Below are positions 35,060 to 44,642 of a DNA stretch of 64,000 nt, one piece after another. How positions within the stretch are numbered: position 1 is the first letter of the stretch; each line of letters opens with the position of its first letter. Source of the DNA: Alligator mississippiensis (lineage: Eukaryota > Chordata > Crocodylia > Alligatoridae). The DNA is taken from assembly GCF_030867095.1 (NCBI RefSeq), contig NC_081833.1, positions 69,963,895 to 70,027,894 of the forward strand. The letters run 5' to 3'. Position numbers and translations under genes: made by a program. The notes under the pieces are model-generated. The model had not been told where the DNA came from. It saw nothing but the letters and a program-made list of their open reading frames with translations, and searched no databases.

Positions 35060-38000
35060 CACTTACCCTGTTTATTCAATTTTGTTCCAACTTCTGGAAG
35101 GCTACAATAAACAACATCTCCTAATGCTTCCTAAAAGCAAAACAGATGCAGCAGGCATGTACGTTAAATGCTATTTTAATGTTGGGAAATAATTCATAAT
35201 AGCAGCTCTACAACTGATTATATTTATTAATTGTATTTCTTCAAGTATGATGAACACTACAATTAAAGTCAGCTGCATTTGATGTTTTACTTTACAAGTT
35301 AAATTAGCTTCCTGTGCCCTCTAAATTGCAAGGTACTACTTCATGTCAGGTTTTAATTAAGTTTATGGTTGCATTATGGTGCTGTAAGAGAAAGAGTTAC
35401 ATGAGGATTACTCCAGGCAAAAAGCAAGAACGAAGACAGATTCTAGAGGCAAAATTCCCAATGACCTTAGGGACCAAGATATGCTTCCCAAAGCATGAAG
35501 TATTTACTGTGTGCGTCATTTGAATGACCAAGCTGTGCACAACTGCTAGTTTCCTGATAAACATCAAAATATTGACTAGTACACAGTGCTCAGTGATCTT
35601 TCATTTTGTCCTATTTGAGTAGGGTGACCATATATCCTGGACTGGCTAGGACAGTCCCAGATTTTATAGGCTGTTTTAGCCACCCAGAAAAGTCCCAGTT
35701 GGCACAAACCTGTGAGCCATGGAGCGATCGGGAGAGGGTGCTGCCATTCTCTGCCCTGGATTTCCCTAAACTTATTATAGTCACCCTATATTTAAGTAAA
35801 TGGGAGTCTTGCCACTGGAGTTCAACAGCCATCAAGTCCTGTAAGAAACAAATCTGCCTCCATCCTATACAAGTGAAGCAATCTTTCACAGTATGCAAAT
35901 TATTTACAGCCGGAGAGCTGAAATTACAAGAAAAATACTATTTATCCTATGTAATACTAATCCCATTCACATAAACCTTAAAACAGATTTTCAAGTATCC
36001 CATATATCACATCACATTTGCCTGTTGTAGGTTCAGACAGGGTGCTCTGGATTTTTGTGTTCGTTTATAAATGCAAACTGGGATTGAAGTTAAAAATATC
36101 CCCATCCAAGAGTCTGAAAACCAGTAAGTCCAGTTTCTCTGGGTGACCCCACCATTTAGAGGCAGCTGTAGTACACTGTATACAGCCCCTTTTCAATCAA
36201 AGGAGTTATACACGAAGTCCAGGCAGATTTTGGCATAAAAGGGCACTCCTAAAGCCCACAATGAAAACAGGATTAAAGTAATAAATCTGATCTGTTATTC
36301 TGATTTAGCAGATAAGGTTCATACTGAGCTTTAGTTAATCCTATGGAAAACTGCAACAATCAATAGTTTCACAGAATGCTGAAACAGCAGGATGTGTTTT
36401 AGCAATAATTTAAAATCCAAGTCCAAAATAGGCCTCAGTGTCCAACATACGCAATTAAAACAATAAGAGGACAGTAACAATCCAAAGATCAAGGACAAAC
36501 TTAGGTATGTATAAGTAAATAATGCAGACTGGGGTGAAAAAAAAAAAATCAATACCTGTGCAAAATTGCTGATTCCTACTGTTCCAATACCATTTTCAAC
36601 AGATATCCACTCATGCTTGTCTGTATATTTGCGGGCTAAAATGAAATAGACCCAACATTTTAGAAGTTGGAATTCCGCTTTCTTAAATACTGCAATACAG
36701 TAGCAGTTTTAAAACCTTGCCCTTAATTACTGAGACTGTCAAGAAGATATTTTAACTACACGTGAACTGCCTATATGGAACAAATTGAAATGCAGTGTAA
36801 ATGCTTTACACTACAGCCAAATGTCAGATCACCTCTTTTGTTCTGTTCAACATTCACATGAGGTGTTGGAATGTGCATCAGTTCCTCTTTTAGCTTTAGC
36901 TGCCAAAACATTTAGCACACAAATTAAAAAAGCAGCTAGATTCACTGAGAAAAGAAAATGGCTTCCTGAACTACACTGTAAGCAACCCAATAGGAAACAA
37001 ACCATCTCCCATTTGGAATCAGCTGGGGCATGATTAGGCTTTAGATAAATATAAATATGCCATAGGAAGTAGCAGCAGCAATGACCAGAGCTCAATATTC
37101 AGCCCAAAGCACTACCTGGTGCCTTAGCTGAAAAAGAAAACTGTATTATTAAACTAGAGTTTACGTTCACTTGCATTCATTGCTGTGTGTCAAAAACAAC
37201 TTTTAAAGGGGCTTCTCTATATATTTAGTATTGTTTAAATAAGCCAAGTCTCCTCTTTATTCCTAAGAAAGCCAGATCTAGTAACAGTTCTGACAAAGTG
37301 ACCTTCTCAGTGCCATAATCAACGTACTACACTTTAACTTTCCTAAGTAGCATGGAGGGGTCACATTATTCCCTTTCATTTTTCCTGCAAAGTAAACTAC
37401 TTTAACTAGCAGAACCTCAACTACAGTTGTTTCTTAATATTTGTTTCTTTGTTATTGATGATTGCCACACCTCTGCCCAAAATAAAATCTAAACATTCCT
37501 TTTAAAATGAGAAACGAGGCCATGACATCCTGTCTTATCCATTCTGTACCATATTCCCACAAAGCTAAGTAAAAGGCCTGATTCTGTTATCTTCATTCAC
37601 TGAAGTCTATTGTACTTGTCATGCGACCAAGGATTACTCAACTGAGTAAGGATAGCAGGATATGGTCCTATGATATTAATAACTGTTGTACAACCACTAG
37701 GTCTCCTGTAGGGTCTCCTGTGACACATGTTAAGACAGTTATCATTTAAGACCTTGTTACAAAGTTTACTCTCTCTTCATACATCCATCTGCACAATAAA
37801 ATATATATTCTTAAATCTTATTATCATGGTATCTCACACCACTTAAACATATTTGTAGTACAGGAAATTAGAGGTGCGCTAACATAGCTGTCGCACATCA
37901 GATCGGCACTGATAAAAAGGAAAATTAACATTATCAGCCATTGGATTATTTTGCCTGGTATAGCTGATAATGTCACCAAAAAATGCTACATGCACAACAC

Positions 38001-41000
38001 ACGCATGCACATGGCCAGGAATACAGCCGGTCACCTTGGAGAGCAGCACCCTGCCAGTAAATCTGTTGGGGGTCAGATCAAAGCCCCCACAGTGAGGGAG
38101 GGAGTGGGGCAGGGGCTGGCACTGCCCAGCCAGGGTGGTGAATGCAACCCTGAGGCCAGGAGCAGAACAAAGCTATGGACAGCTTGCCCTGGGGATGAGG
38201 GGGGCAGCTCCCTGCTGCTGTACATGCTCCTGGGGAGGGCATGGTGGGCAGCATATGCTGCTGCCCACGCAGTGCAGCCCCAGCTCTTCCTGGCATGCAG
38301 GTGGAGGCGGGGGTTGACCGGGGCTGTGCCGGGTGGGCAGCAGTGGTGCTGGGAAGGGAGGCTGGGGGGGCTAGGGCAAAATTTGGGGTGGCTGCAGCCC
38401 CCTCCCAGCACCACCACCACCTGTCCCAAGCCCAGCCCCCACCCAGAGGAGCCCAGTGCAGCCTCAGCTCCAGCCAACAGCTGCAGCCCACCCACCCCAT
38501 GCAGATCTGGGCCCCCCCCCAGATGAGCTGCAGCTCCATCCCATGCCACACCCCGCCCCAGCTACATAGCTCCTGCCCCACTCCCCACCTCACTGCAGGG
38601 GCCTTGATCTGCCCCTCCCCACTCGCCTTCCACCACAATGGACTTACCAGCTGCACACAGCTCTCCACGCTGCTGGGCTGTGCGCATACACGGGCATTCA
38701 TTGGCCTAAATATCAGCCACATCAGGCCAATTTCCAGTACAGCCAATTTTCTTTATATCAGTGTGGATCCGATATTGCACCTCTAAATGTTAGGGGAGTT
38801 TTAGTAACAGAAAATATCCTATCAAATTAGCATTCTACAGAGAAGAAACAATAAAAATAATAAAAAAGATGTTTCCCTGGAAGTTCAGTGGAAATTCCAG
38901 TCCAAACTTGGAATACATTTAAAATTTAAAAGCAAATGTAAGTAGAAAATAATGAGATTTGGATTATGCAGCGTTCTAGGGAAAAAGGAGGGGTGAATTA
39001 CAGAGAAGATGGAAAACAGAAGCTTAACATCAACAGAAACAAACTGTCAGAGACTGAAAGGAAGAAAAGAAAAGAAAAGAACAGAACACCAGATTTCTGT
39101 GGCTATTGATCTGAGTTAAGGGAGTACTATTGATGGAAACCAAATGTGTCTTTTTACAGTAGGGGACTAGATGCATCTTTAAGTATTAAATCTGTTACTA
39201 ATTAATCTAATTTATCAAATAAAGCTTTTAAAAAGTTTAATCTTGTAAAAGGAATTCTCACTCACTTCTAAATGTACTCTATTCTCTTACTAAAAATTCT
39301 ATCCTTAATCTCCCCACCAAAAGCTCTTTCCACATTGCCATCTGGAACAAATCTCCTTATATTGAACATTTTTTCCTGAAATTCTATCTAAAGACGTTTC
39401 CTCCCCCTTGTCTTTAATCCCAAACTCTTTGCTAATATACAGGTCTATAATCCGTTTCAACCCTTTCCCTTCAACAGGTCCCTGAGAACTGTTTTTTCCT
39501 GGAGCAAAGACTCATATATTTTAATGTTTTCACAATTTTTTTGCAAGTTTAGTCAACTAGTGTTAAAATTTCTAAGATTACTAGTTTTATAGAAAATATT
39601 TGTTAAGATTTTGCTGCAACAAGGAAAAATATTTGATTACTTCCCACAAAATACCAGTACCTATCAAAAAGCCCAAACAAAATGTAAAGCAAAATGTACA
39701 ACACTCATTAGAATGTGACCCAACATAAAGGAAATAAGATTTTTCTTTTTAGGTCAGAAACAAGGGTCTGTGGGTAATCAGAATTCCATTGGTTACATGG
39801 AAGTTATCACTGAACCATGAAGACACAAGACTAAAGCAGTTCACAGTTCAAGCTGAACACATTTGTTATGCATTTCAAATGCAGACAAAGCAGCTTGTCA
39901 CGTGCCAGATTCAAAGACATGTTTCTAGACATCTAAATGCCTTCCTGAATCTGGCCCAAACTCACAAGTATAACAAAATGTGATCTTTAAACAATTAAAA
40001 ATTCAGATGCAGTCTAGATCCAAATGAGAGCCGAGCATTTTGAACAGTGGGAATAGGGTACAGATTGCTCTTGGTTACATATGAAAAACAACAGAAGAAT
40101 TTTTCTTCCTATCCTAGCATGGGAATAACAAACATTATAAATAAATTCAGAGCCACACACTGTAGAGACTTAATTACTAATCCTACTTGGAGTAGCCTCA
40201 AACAACTGAACTTTGAACACAAAAATCCCGCGATTAAGCAAACAGTGCACCATGCCAGATTCATCACTGCGCTACTGGTAACTGATAGCACATCTACACA
40301 GGGACACTCAGGAAAATTAAGCCAAACTGATGCTTGAATTTAAAGCACCTAAAATCCCTGCGTGGATGTTCTTATTAAGAAGCAACAAAGCCTTAACTCA
40401 TTTCCAAAGTAAGTTTGTTTCATTTTTAGCATGCTTTAAATTCAGATACTCAGTTAATTGGCTTACCTTTCTTTGAAATCCCCATGAAGACATGTGTAGA
40501 AAGTGAGGGAAACTCAAGCTACCACAGAACAGGCATAAAGATCTTTATTTTCTCTCTTTAAAATAAGAGTGCAGTTTTAAATTATTACCTACATGGTATA
40601 GAAGAAATGCTATATACGTCAGACAGGTCAGCATGACATCAACCAATTCAAGACTTAACCCTGTAATTGAGCAAAAACAGCTAAGGAGAAGACCATTTGC
40701 ACTGCTAATAGGAGCAGCAGCAGTGCAGGAGAAAACTACATGGGTCAAGATAAGACCCTCAAGCTATTAATTATGAGGAAAATCAGGGCTTGGAAACCAC
40801 TGTATCCCTCCACCTCTTCTTTGGATGTTGTGTATTGCCTGCCATTGATTTTTTTTTTTAAACAAATCTTTTCTTAATAGTTTATACCTGATTCAGTAAC
40901 GAAAGGCAAGGGCTTTATTCTCAAACTCCCACTACGTTTTACCAAGTACAGGATCATGGATCCATAGGAAATTCAGGTTGGAAGCGACCTCGGGAGGTCC

Positions 41001-41844
41001 AATCCGACCCCCTGATCAAAGCAGAACCGTCCCCAACTACATCGTTTAGATCGGGGTTTCTCAACCCGTGGGAAAAAGGAGTCGCAAGAATATTTCAAAG
41101 GGTCAGAAGCAAGTGCCAGAAAAATGCACAAAAGTGCGGGTTGCTCCTTACAGGCCGGCAGGACACGGCCAGCACATAGCCAGGCTGGGTCAGGCAGTCA
41201 GATGAAGGTCAGCGTTGGGGAGCGGGGGGTGGAGGGGACTATTGGGGTGTGCACCCACGTGGAGGGGGCAGATGCTTATCAGCACAGGGGGAAGGGAAGG
41301 GAAGGTGGCCGGCACCGAGGCTGCGGCTTGGGACAAACCAAATCCATCTTTGCAAACCCGACCAAGATTGAGAACCACTGATCTGGATCCTCCCCGCCAA
41401 AACCTGGGAATAAAGAACCTGCTTCAGATTAGAGATGTCACCGGTGGTGCCATTTTCCCCAGAAATATTTTTAGTATGACACAAAGGGAGGGGGAAGCTT
41501 TTTCTCCCTCTTTTTCGCCCTAAAGAGCCCAGGGCTATTTTCGCCCCCAACTCTCTCTGGCTTCAACCCGAGTCAGGCCAATGCAGCATCGCAAGGATGC
41601 AAACCCCGAGGCGCGCCTGCACCCCGCTCGTCGCCGGAAGCGAGCAGGGCACCGGTGTGTACAGGGCCGCAACCCGCCCCGCCAGGGCGCCCGGCTCCTT
41701 CCACTCACCGGCCAGCAGCAGCGCGCTGGTGCCCAGGCTCCGGGCCCGGAGCGAGGGCGGGGTGGCGCGGGGCCGGCGCAAGGCCGGGAGCGCGGGCAGC
41801 GGAGCCCAGTTAGCGCCCAGCGCCCGCACTGCTCGCAGCGCCAT
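32585..41844 (-). CDS. GCSH: GCSH, glycine cleavage system H protein (whole gene, five coding exons)
   Basis: The mitochondrial H protein shuttles the aminomethyl intermediate between the P, T and L proteins on a lipoylated lysine, and also acts in lipoate transfer. Coding exons on the minus strand are 41844-41709, 36635-36556, 35130-35067, 33254-33123 and 32682-32585; phases join without a break to give 169 residues plus stop (human 173). Residues 1-45 are an Arg/Ala-rich transit peptide ([20 protein letters not shown]). The mature part has [20 protein letters not shown], then the lipoyl-lysine motif [13 protein letters not shown] and YKDGWLIKM, ending [13 protein letters not shown]. All introns are GT-AG. 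Intron 1 (5.1 kb) holds several DNA elements. The start is fixed by homology to the human N-terminus MALR. Identification is essentially certain. Confidence 0.97.
33123..33254 (-). CDS. GCSH: GCSH exon 4 (lipoylation site)
   Basis: 132 bases; encodes [20 protein letters not shown] and on to [12 protein letters not shown]. The lysine in ESVKAAS is the lipoyl attachment residue of the family. Acceptor TTTCAG, donor GTAAGG. Confidence 0.97.
34404..34682. mobile_element. MITE with GGGCACATCTACAC-type ends
   Basis: Left end TTGGGCGCATCTGTGACACT and right end, other strand, AGGGCACATCTACACATTGC; the interior repeats short ACAGCAATG/TAGCGC-like words on both strands. About 280 bp, in GCSH intron 3. 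Confidence 0.6.
35029..35056 (+). repeat. A28 homopolymer beside GCSH exon 3 donor
   Basis: Twenty-eight consecutive A on the plus strand, read as a poly-U tract in the GCSH pre-mRNA starting 10 bases inside intron 3. Confidence 0.9.
35067..35130 (-). CDS. GCSH: GCSH exon 3
   Basis: 64 bases; encodes [21 protein letters not shown] plus one base. Acceptor TTTTAG, donor GTAAGT at 35066-35061. The donor is followed by a 28-base T-run in the intron (35056-35029 on the plus strand as A). Confidence 0.96.
35620..35788. mobile_element. hAT-like MITE with 8-bp target duplication
   Basis: 169 bp. The left end is TAGGGTGACCATATATCCTG and the right end on the other strand starts TAGGGTGACTATAATAAG. 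The flanking octamers are tatttgag (35612-35619) and tatttaag (35789-35796), 7 of 8 identical, matching the 8-bp duplication of hAT transposition. It lies in GCSH intron 2 and has no coding capacity. Confidence 0.8.
36556..36635 (-). CDS. GCSH: GCSH exon 2
   Basis: 80 bases; acceptor TTTTAG at 36641-36636, donor GTATTG from 36555. Encodes [20 protein letters not shown] then GISNFAQ. The donor is followed in the intron by a T-run (12 T on the minus strand, 36548-36537). Confidence 0.96.
37867..38790. mobile_element. About 920-bp DNA element with GC-rich core
   Basis: Terminal inverted repeats: left TAGAGGTGCGCTAACATAGC, right (other strand) TAGAGGTGCAATATCGGATC. Subterminal mirrored words include CACTGATAAAAAGGAAAATT against CACTGATATAAAGAAAATTG. 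The core (about 38090-38640) is strongly GC-rich and gives long low-complexity frames on both strands without recognisable domains. The ends resemble hAT-type elements of reptiles. It lies in GCSH intron 1. Confidence 0.6.
40286..40376. mobile_element. Very short MITE
   Basis: Left GCACATCTACACAGGGAC, right (other strand) GAACATCCACGCAGGGATTT: an inverted pair bounding about 90 bp in GCSH intron 1. Same end type as 34404-34682. Confidence 0.5.
40955..41050 (-). mobile_element. CR1 3' terminal fragment
   Basis: The plus strand reads GATCCATAGGAAATTCAGGT, then TTGGAAGCGACCTCGGGAGG and GACCCCCTG, the antisense of a CR1 tail. About 95 bases, directly abutting the hAT-like element at 41052. Confidence 0.75.
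41052..41380. mobile_element. hAT-like element
   Basis: Left end CGGGGTTTCTCAACCCGTGG; right end on the other strand CAGTGGTTCTCAATCTTGGT. Flanks gtttagat and atctggat agree at 5 of 8 positions. GC-rich interior without a recognisable frame. In GCSH intron 1 close to exon 1. Confidence 0.6.
41709..41844 (-). CDS. GCSH: GCSH exon 1 (transit peptide)
   Basis: 136 bases from ATG 41844 to a GTGAGT donor at 41708; encodes 45 residues plus one base (phase 1). Basic, Ala/Leu/Arg/Pro-rich, as expected for mitochondrial import. Lies inside the CpG island. Confidence 0.95.
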
Positions 41845-42020
41845 CTTTGCCGGGGCGGGGGCGGGGCCTGGGCTCGCGCCTCAGGGCCGGAAGGGGCGGG
41901 GCCTGCACAAGGGGGCGGGGCGAGGGGCCGCCGGGAACGGGCAGGAGGGAAGAGCTCTGCGCATGCGCATAACCACACCCCTTCACCCTCTGCCCCTCCC
42001 GCCACTAACCGCCCAATCGT
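41845..42020 (-). promoter_or_regulatory. GCSH: GCSH CpG-island promoter
   Basis: The DNA upstream of the GCSH ATG is GC- and CpG-rich with several GC boxes (GGGGCGGGG-type near 41850-41925) and no TATA box. The island spans about 41580-41970. A CCAAT word lies at about 42011-42015. Confidence 0.75.
41958..41969. promoter_or_regulatory. GCSH: Palindromic NRF1-type site
   Basis: TGCGCATGCGCA is a perfect 12-bp palindrome matching the NRF1 consensus YGCGCAYGCGCR. It lies 114 bases upstream of the GCSH start codon, where NRF1 sites commonly serve nuclear genes for mitochondrial proteins. Binding is inferred. Confidence 0.65.
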
Positions 42021-42528
42021 ATTTATACGAGAATTAAAACCCGTGAATCATCCATCATAATAGTCACCTGTTCAAAAGGGGCGGTTGTTTCTGAGGCAGC
42101 TCGAGTTCCTCTGAGGAAGGCTTGACTGATGTTTTTGGGGGGTGTCCTGTCAGCCTTTCCTCGTGCCTGCTGGCCTCGAAATAACGAAACGTGTCAACGT
42201 TGACGACCCCGTTCTCACTGGGAGTCATAGTGAGCAATGTATAGATAACACTCGTAACGAGACCGGTTTGCATTTTTTTTTTTTTTTGCGTATTCTTTCA
42301 GCGGACGTTGGCTTTTTAGCAAATAAGATCATTTTGAGCGTCCAGTACGACCATTTTGTATTTAAGATGTGGCAAAGCTGCTGCACAGACGTCTCGGGGC
42401 ACTGGGCCAAGCCCAGGTGTCTCCTCATGGCACCAGGTTCAAGCCAACATGTCCCCACATGGTACTGGGGCCACGCTGAGCTGTCCGGAGCGGGTGGCTT
42501 CTCCCCCAGATCAGTAGCGAACAAAAGA

Positions 42529-42852
42529 TCACATAATTTGCCTCGAGAAGGAGGCATCAGCTCGTAGCTGCAGAAATGGAGATACCCAGCAGGCTACTTC
42601 ATAGACATTCGGGCTGGAAGGGACCTCAGGAGACCATCGAGTCCAGCCCCCCGCCCCAGGGGCAGGAAGAAATACTACTGGATTCAAATCCGATTAGTTA
42701 AGATAGTACTGACTTAGTGTTAATGAAACATTTAATCTCAATACTATAAAAGGAGAGATGCTTAGAGTTCGCAGTCTACAAACAGGGAGACTATCAACCA
42801 TGATGAGATGAGTCTGGTATTAAAACCTCTCCTGCTTGCTTTATATATGGGA
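42529..42852 (+). repeat. Unclassified dispersed repeat, copy A (interrupted by CR1)
   Basis: Matches the reverse complement of 46606-46858 over its length: shared words include GAAGGAGGCATCAGCTC, GATTAGTTAAGA, TGAAACATTTAAT, ACTATAAAAGGAGA and CAGGGAGACTATCAA. A TATA-like word is present, so a solitary LTR fossil is one possibility, but the family is not identified. A 74-bp CR1 tail splits it at 42599-42672. Confidence 0.6.
42599..42672 (-). mobile_element. 74-bp CR1 tail inserted in repeat copy A
   Basis: The plus strand reads TCATAGACATTCGGGCTGGA then AGGGACCTCAGGAGACCATC, the antisense CR1 tail. The host repeat's uninterrupted copy at 46.8 kb shows the empty site; tact on both sides (42595-42598, 42673-42676) is a possible short target duplication. 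An extremely 5'-truncated LINE insertion. Confidence 0.8.
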
Positions 42853-43748
42853 GGGAGCCTGGGTCCCAACCGGGCTCCTCGGGGCGGCCTCCGAGCGCTC
42901 TGGCGAAGGGCGCGCGGGAGGCGGCGAGGACAAGGAGCTCTGCTCCCTCGGGCCTGCACCTTGCACACGAGGAGTCGCTGTATGACCCCAGCCCCGGTGC
43001 TGCGAATTTGGGGCCCGTGGACTTGCCCGTGGCATTTGCCCCATTCTTCCTTTCCAAGCAGCCTCTAAATTTTATGTGAAGAAGGAAGCGGGACGCCGCC
43101 AAGTTGGCTGTGCGAGGTGCCGCCTCACATAGCTCACGTTTCTTTCCAAAAGCTGCATTTTCACCGGCCTCAAGAGCCTGGGGATTTGCCCACACGCCCC
43201 ATGGCTGTTGGGTGGAGAAGTCAGAGGGCAGTTACTTAGTTCCCACGTGTGGAAAAATACGTGAATATTTGAGGAGGGTGATTCAGGAAGCTGTCAGGAA
43301 CTTGCCTCTAGAAGTCAGCCACCCCATTTTTGACTAGACGGGGGCAATCGATGTGCAGGTGACACAGGCCAACTGTCTTTCTGAGGATGTGGCCTTTGTG
43401 CCTTGATTGGCACTTGGGACGTGTGCTTAAGTTGCAGCCATCGTAGTCTACCTCTCCTGTTATTCCCCCTTCTGCCGTTTATAGTTTGCAAATAGGCCCC
43501 AGTAGGACAAAGGTTGAGAACCACTGAACTAGATCATCTATAGTGGTTAGTGTTAGTGGTTATCTATAACATCGGAAATGGGAGTGGTGCTTTGATTCTG
43601 TTGGATTTACCAGAAACTAAACAACCCTTGCCAGAGAAGAACTGAAGGTTGCATTATCTTTGGGTAATTCTTCCTGTGCACATTCAATCAGTGGGGGAGA
43701 TAGTGCTACTCAAGGAAGACAGTGACCCAGCGTGGACCTACCATCTAA
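42853..43748. other. Gene-free stretch with hAT-like end
   Basis: A moderately GC-rich patch (about 42855-43000) has open frames of low-complexity composition only. A hAT-like end, on the minus strand CAGTGGTTCTCAACCTTTGT, lies at about 43505-43534; its partner end was not found. Confidence 0.4.
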
Positions 43749-43750
43749 TG

Positions 43751-43971
43751 CAAGGGTCAGCAACGTTTTTGGGCACAGTGCTGAAAACATCCGTAACCCT
43801 GAGTTATAAAATGTCGGTATGCCAGAGGCAGGGGAGCTGCAAGGGGCCCGATCTCTGTTGTGGCAGGACAGCTCCAGCCCCTTCCCTGCCGTCCGCCCTG
43901 AGGTGCACATGCCAAGCAAAATGTCTTCGTGTGCCACGCTCTGGCACCTGTGCTAGGGGTTGCCTACCCCC
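43751..43971. mobile_element. hAT-like MITE
   Basis: Left end CAAGGGTCAGCAACGTTTTT; right end on the other strand TGGGGGTAGGCAACCCCTAG. Subterminal GGGCACAGTGCTG and GTGCCACGCTCTGGCAC are typical of this element type. Flanking atctaatg and gtttagtg agree at 5 of 8 positions. About 220 bp. Confidence 0.65.
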
Positions 43972-44239
43972 AGTTTAGTGATTGTCAGACCGTTAAATAA
44001 TGATGGTGCTTGGCTTCCCCAGAAAAACAAAGACTTAGCTTGGTCTCAAGTTACTGACAGAGTACTAAGTTTGTTTCCCAGGAGCCACTACCATTTAAGT
44101 TCAAAATGTATCAGGAGTTTAAGGTATGGTGGGTTTAAATGTATGTTCCTTCAAAAACTTTTTAATCCCAGCCTGGATAAATGGTTGTCTCCTGCTGGCT
44201 CCACAATTGACAAACCGATAGTGTCAACCAAACTTTGCA

Positions 44240-44519
44240 ATAAATGCTTAGCATTTATTAAGTATACATTGGTAGATTTACAGAAAAAAAAGGAAGTATG
44301 CACTATTGGACACATTATTCTAGATTTACTGTTAGTTCTCTGGTAATATCATGTAACAACATCAAACAACACAAAATGTACTTGTACTTCTGTTTGTGCC
44401 ACACCTCTTCAAAAGGATAATACATGTAGGAGCCACAATATCTAAGTCCAACTGCAGCAACTATTGGTTAAAATGGATAAAGGAAGAGGTTTTGCATAAA
44501 GCAATGCTCAGTAACCTTG
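44240..44519 (-). other. PKD1L2: Probable PKD1L2 3' UTR with poly(A) signal
   Basis: An AATAAA at 44259-44254 (minus strand) lies about 260 bases past the PKD1L2 stop codon, giving a short 3' UTR. The exact cleavage site is inferred. Confidence 0.5.
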
Positions 44520-44642
44520 TTAGGTGCTGGCAAGTTCTTTCAGTTCCTCACTATCGGTTGTCTGCTCTTTTTTGCGCTTAATCCCAAGGAAACTGAAAAG
44601 TTTCATCAGCATTAGATCGACAATCTCTTCCTCTTCTGATGC
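44520..44642 (-). CDS. PKD1L2: PKD1L2 last exon, cytoplasmic tail and stop
   Basis: 123 bases including the TAA stop at 44522-44520. Encodes [20 protein letters not shown] then [20 protein letters not shown]. The tail is short and charged. Confidence 0.93.
   Translation of the reverse strand, partial: ASEEEEIVDLMLMKLFSFLGIKRKKEQTTDSEELKELAST

Noticed and set aside
38073-38786. Several frames of 150-220 codons on both strands
   Set aside because: They fall in the GC-rich core of the TIR element at 37867-38790; Pro/Ala/Gly-rich shadows without domains.
41581-42060. Plus-strand frames of about 150 codons over the GCSH promoter
   Set aside because: Antisense of the GCSH first exon and CpG island; low-complexity Arg/Gly/Ala composition.
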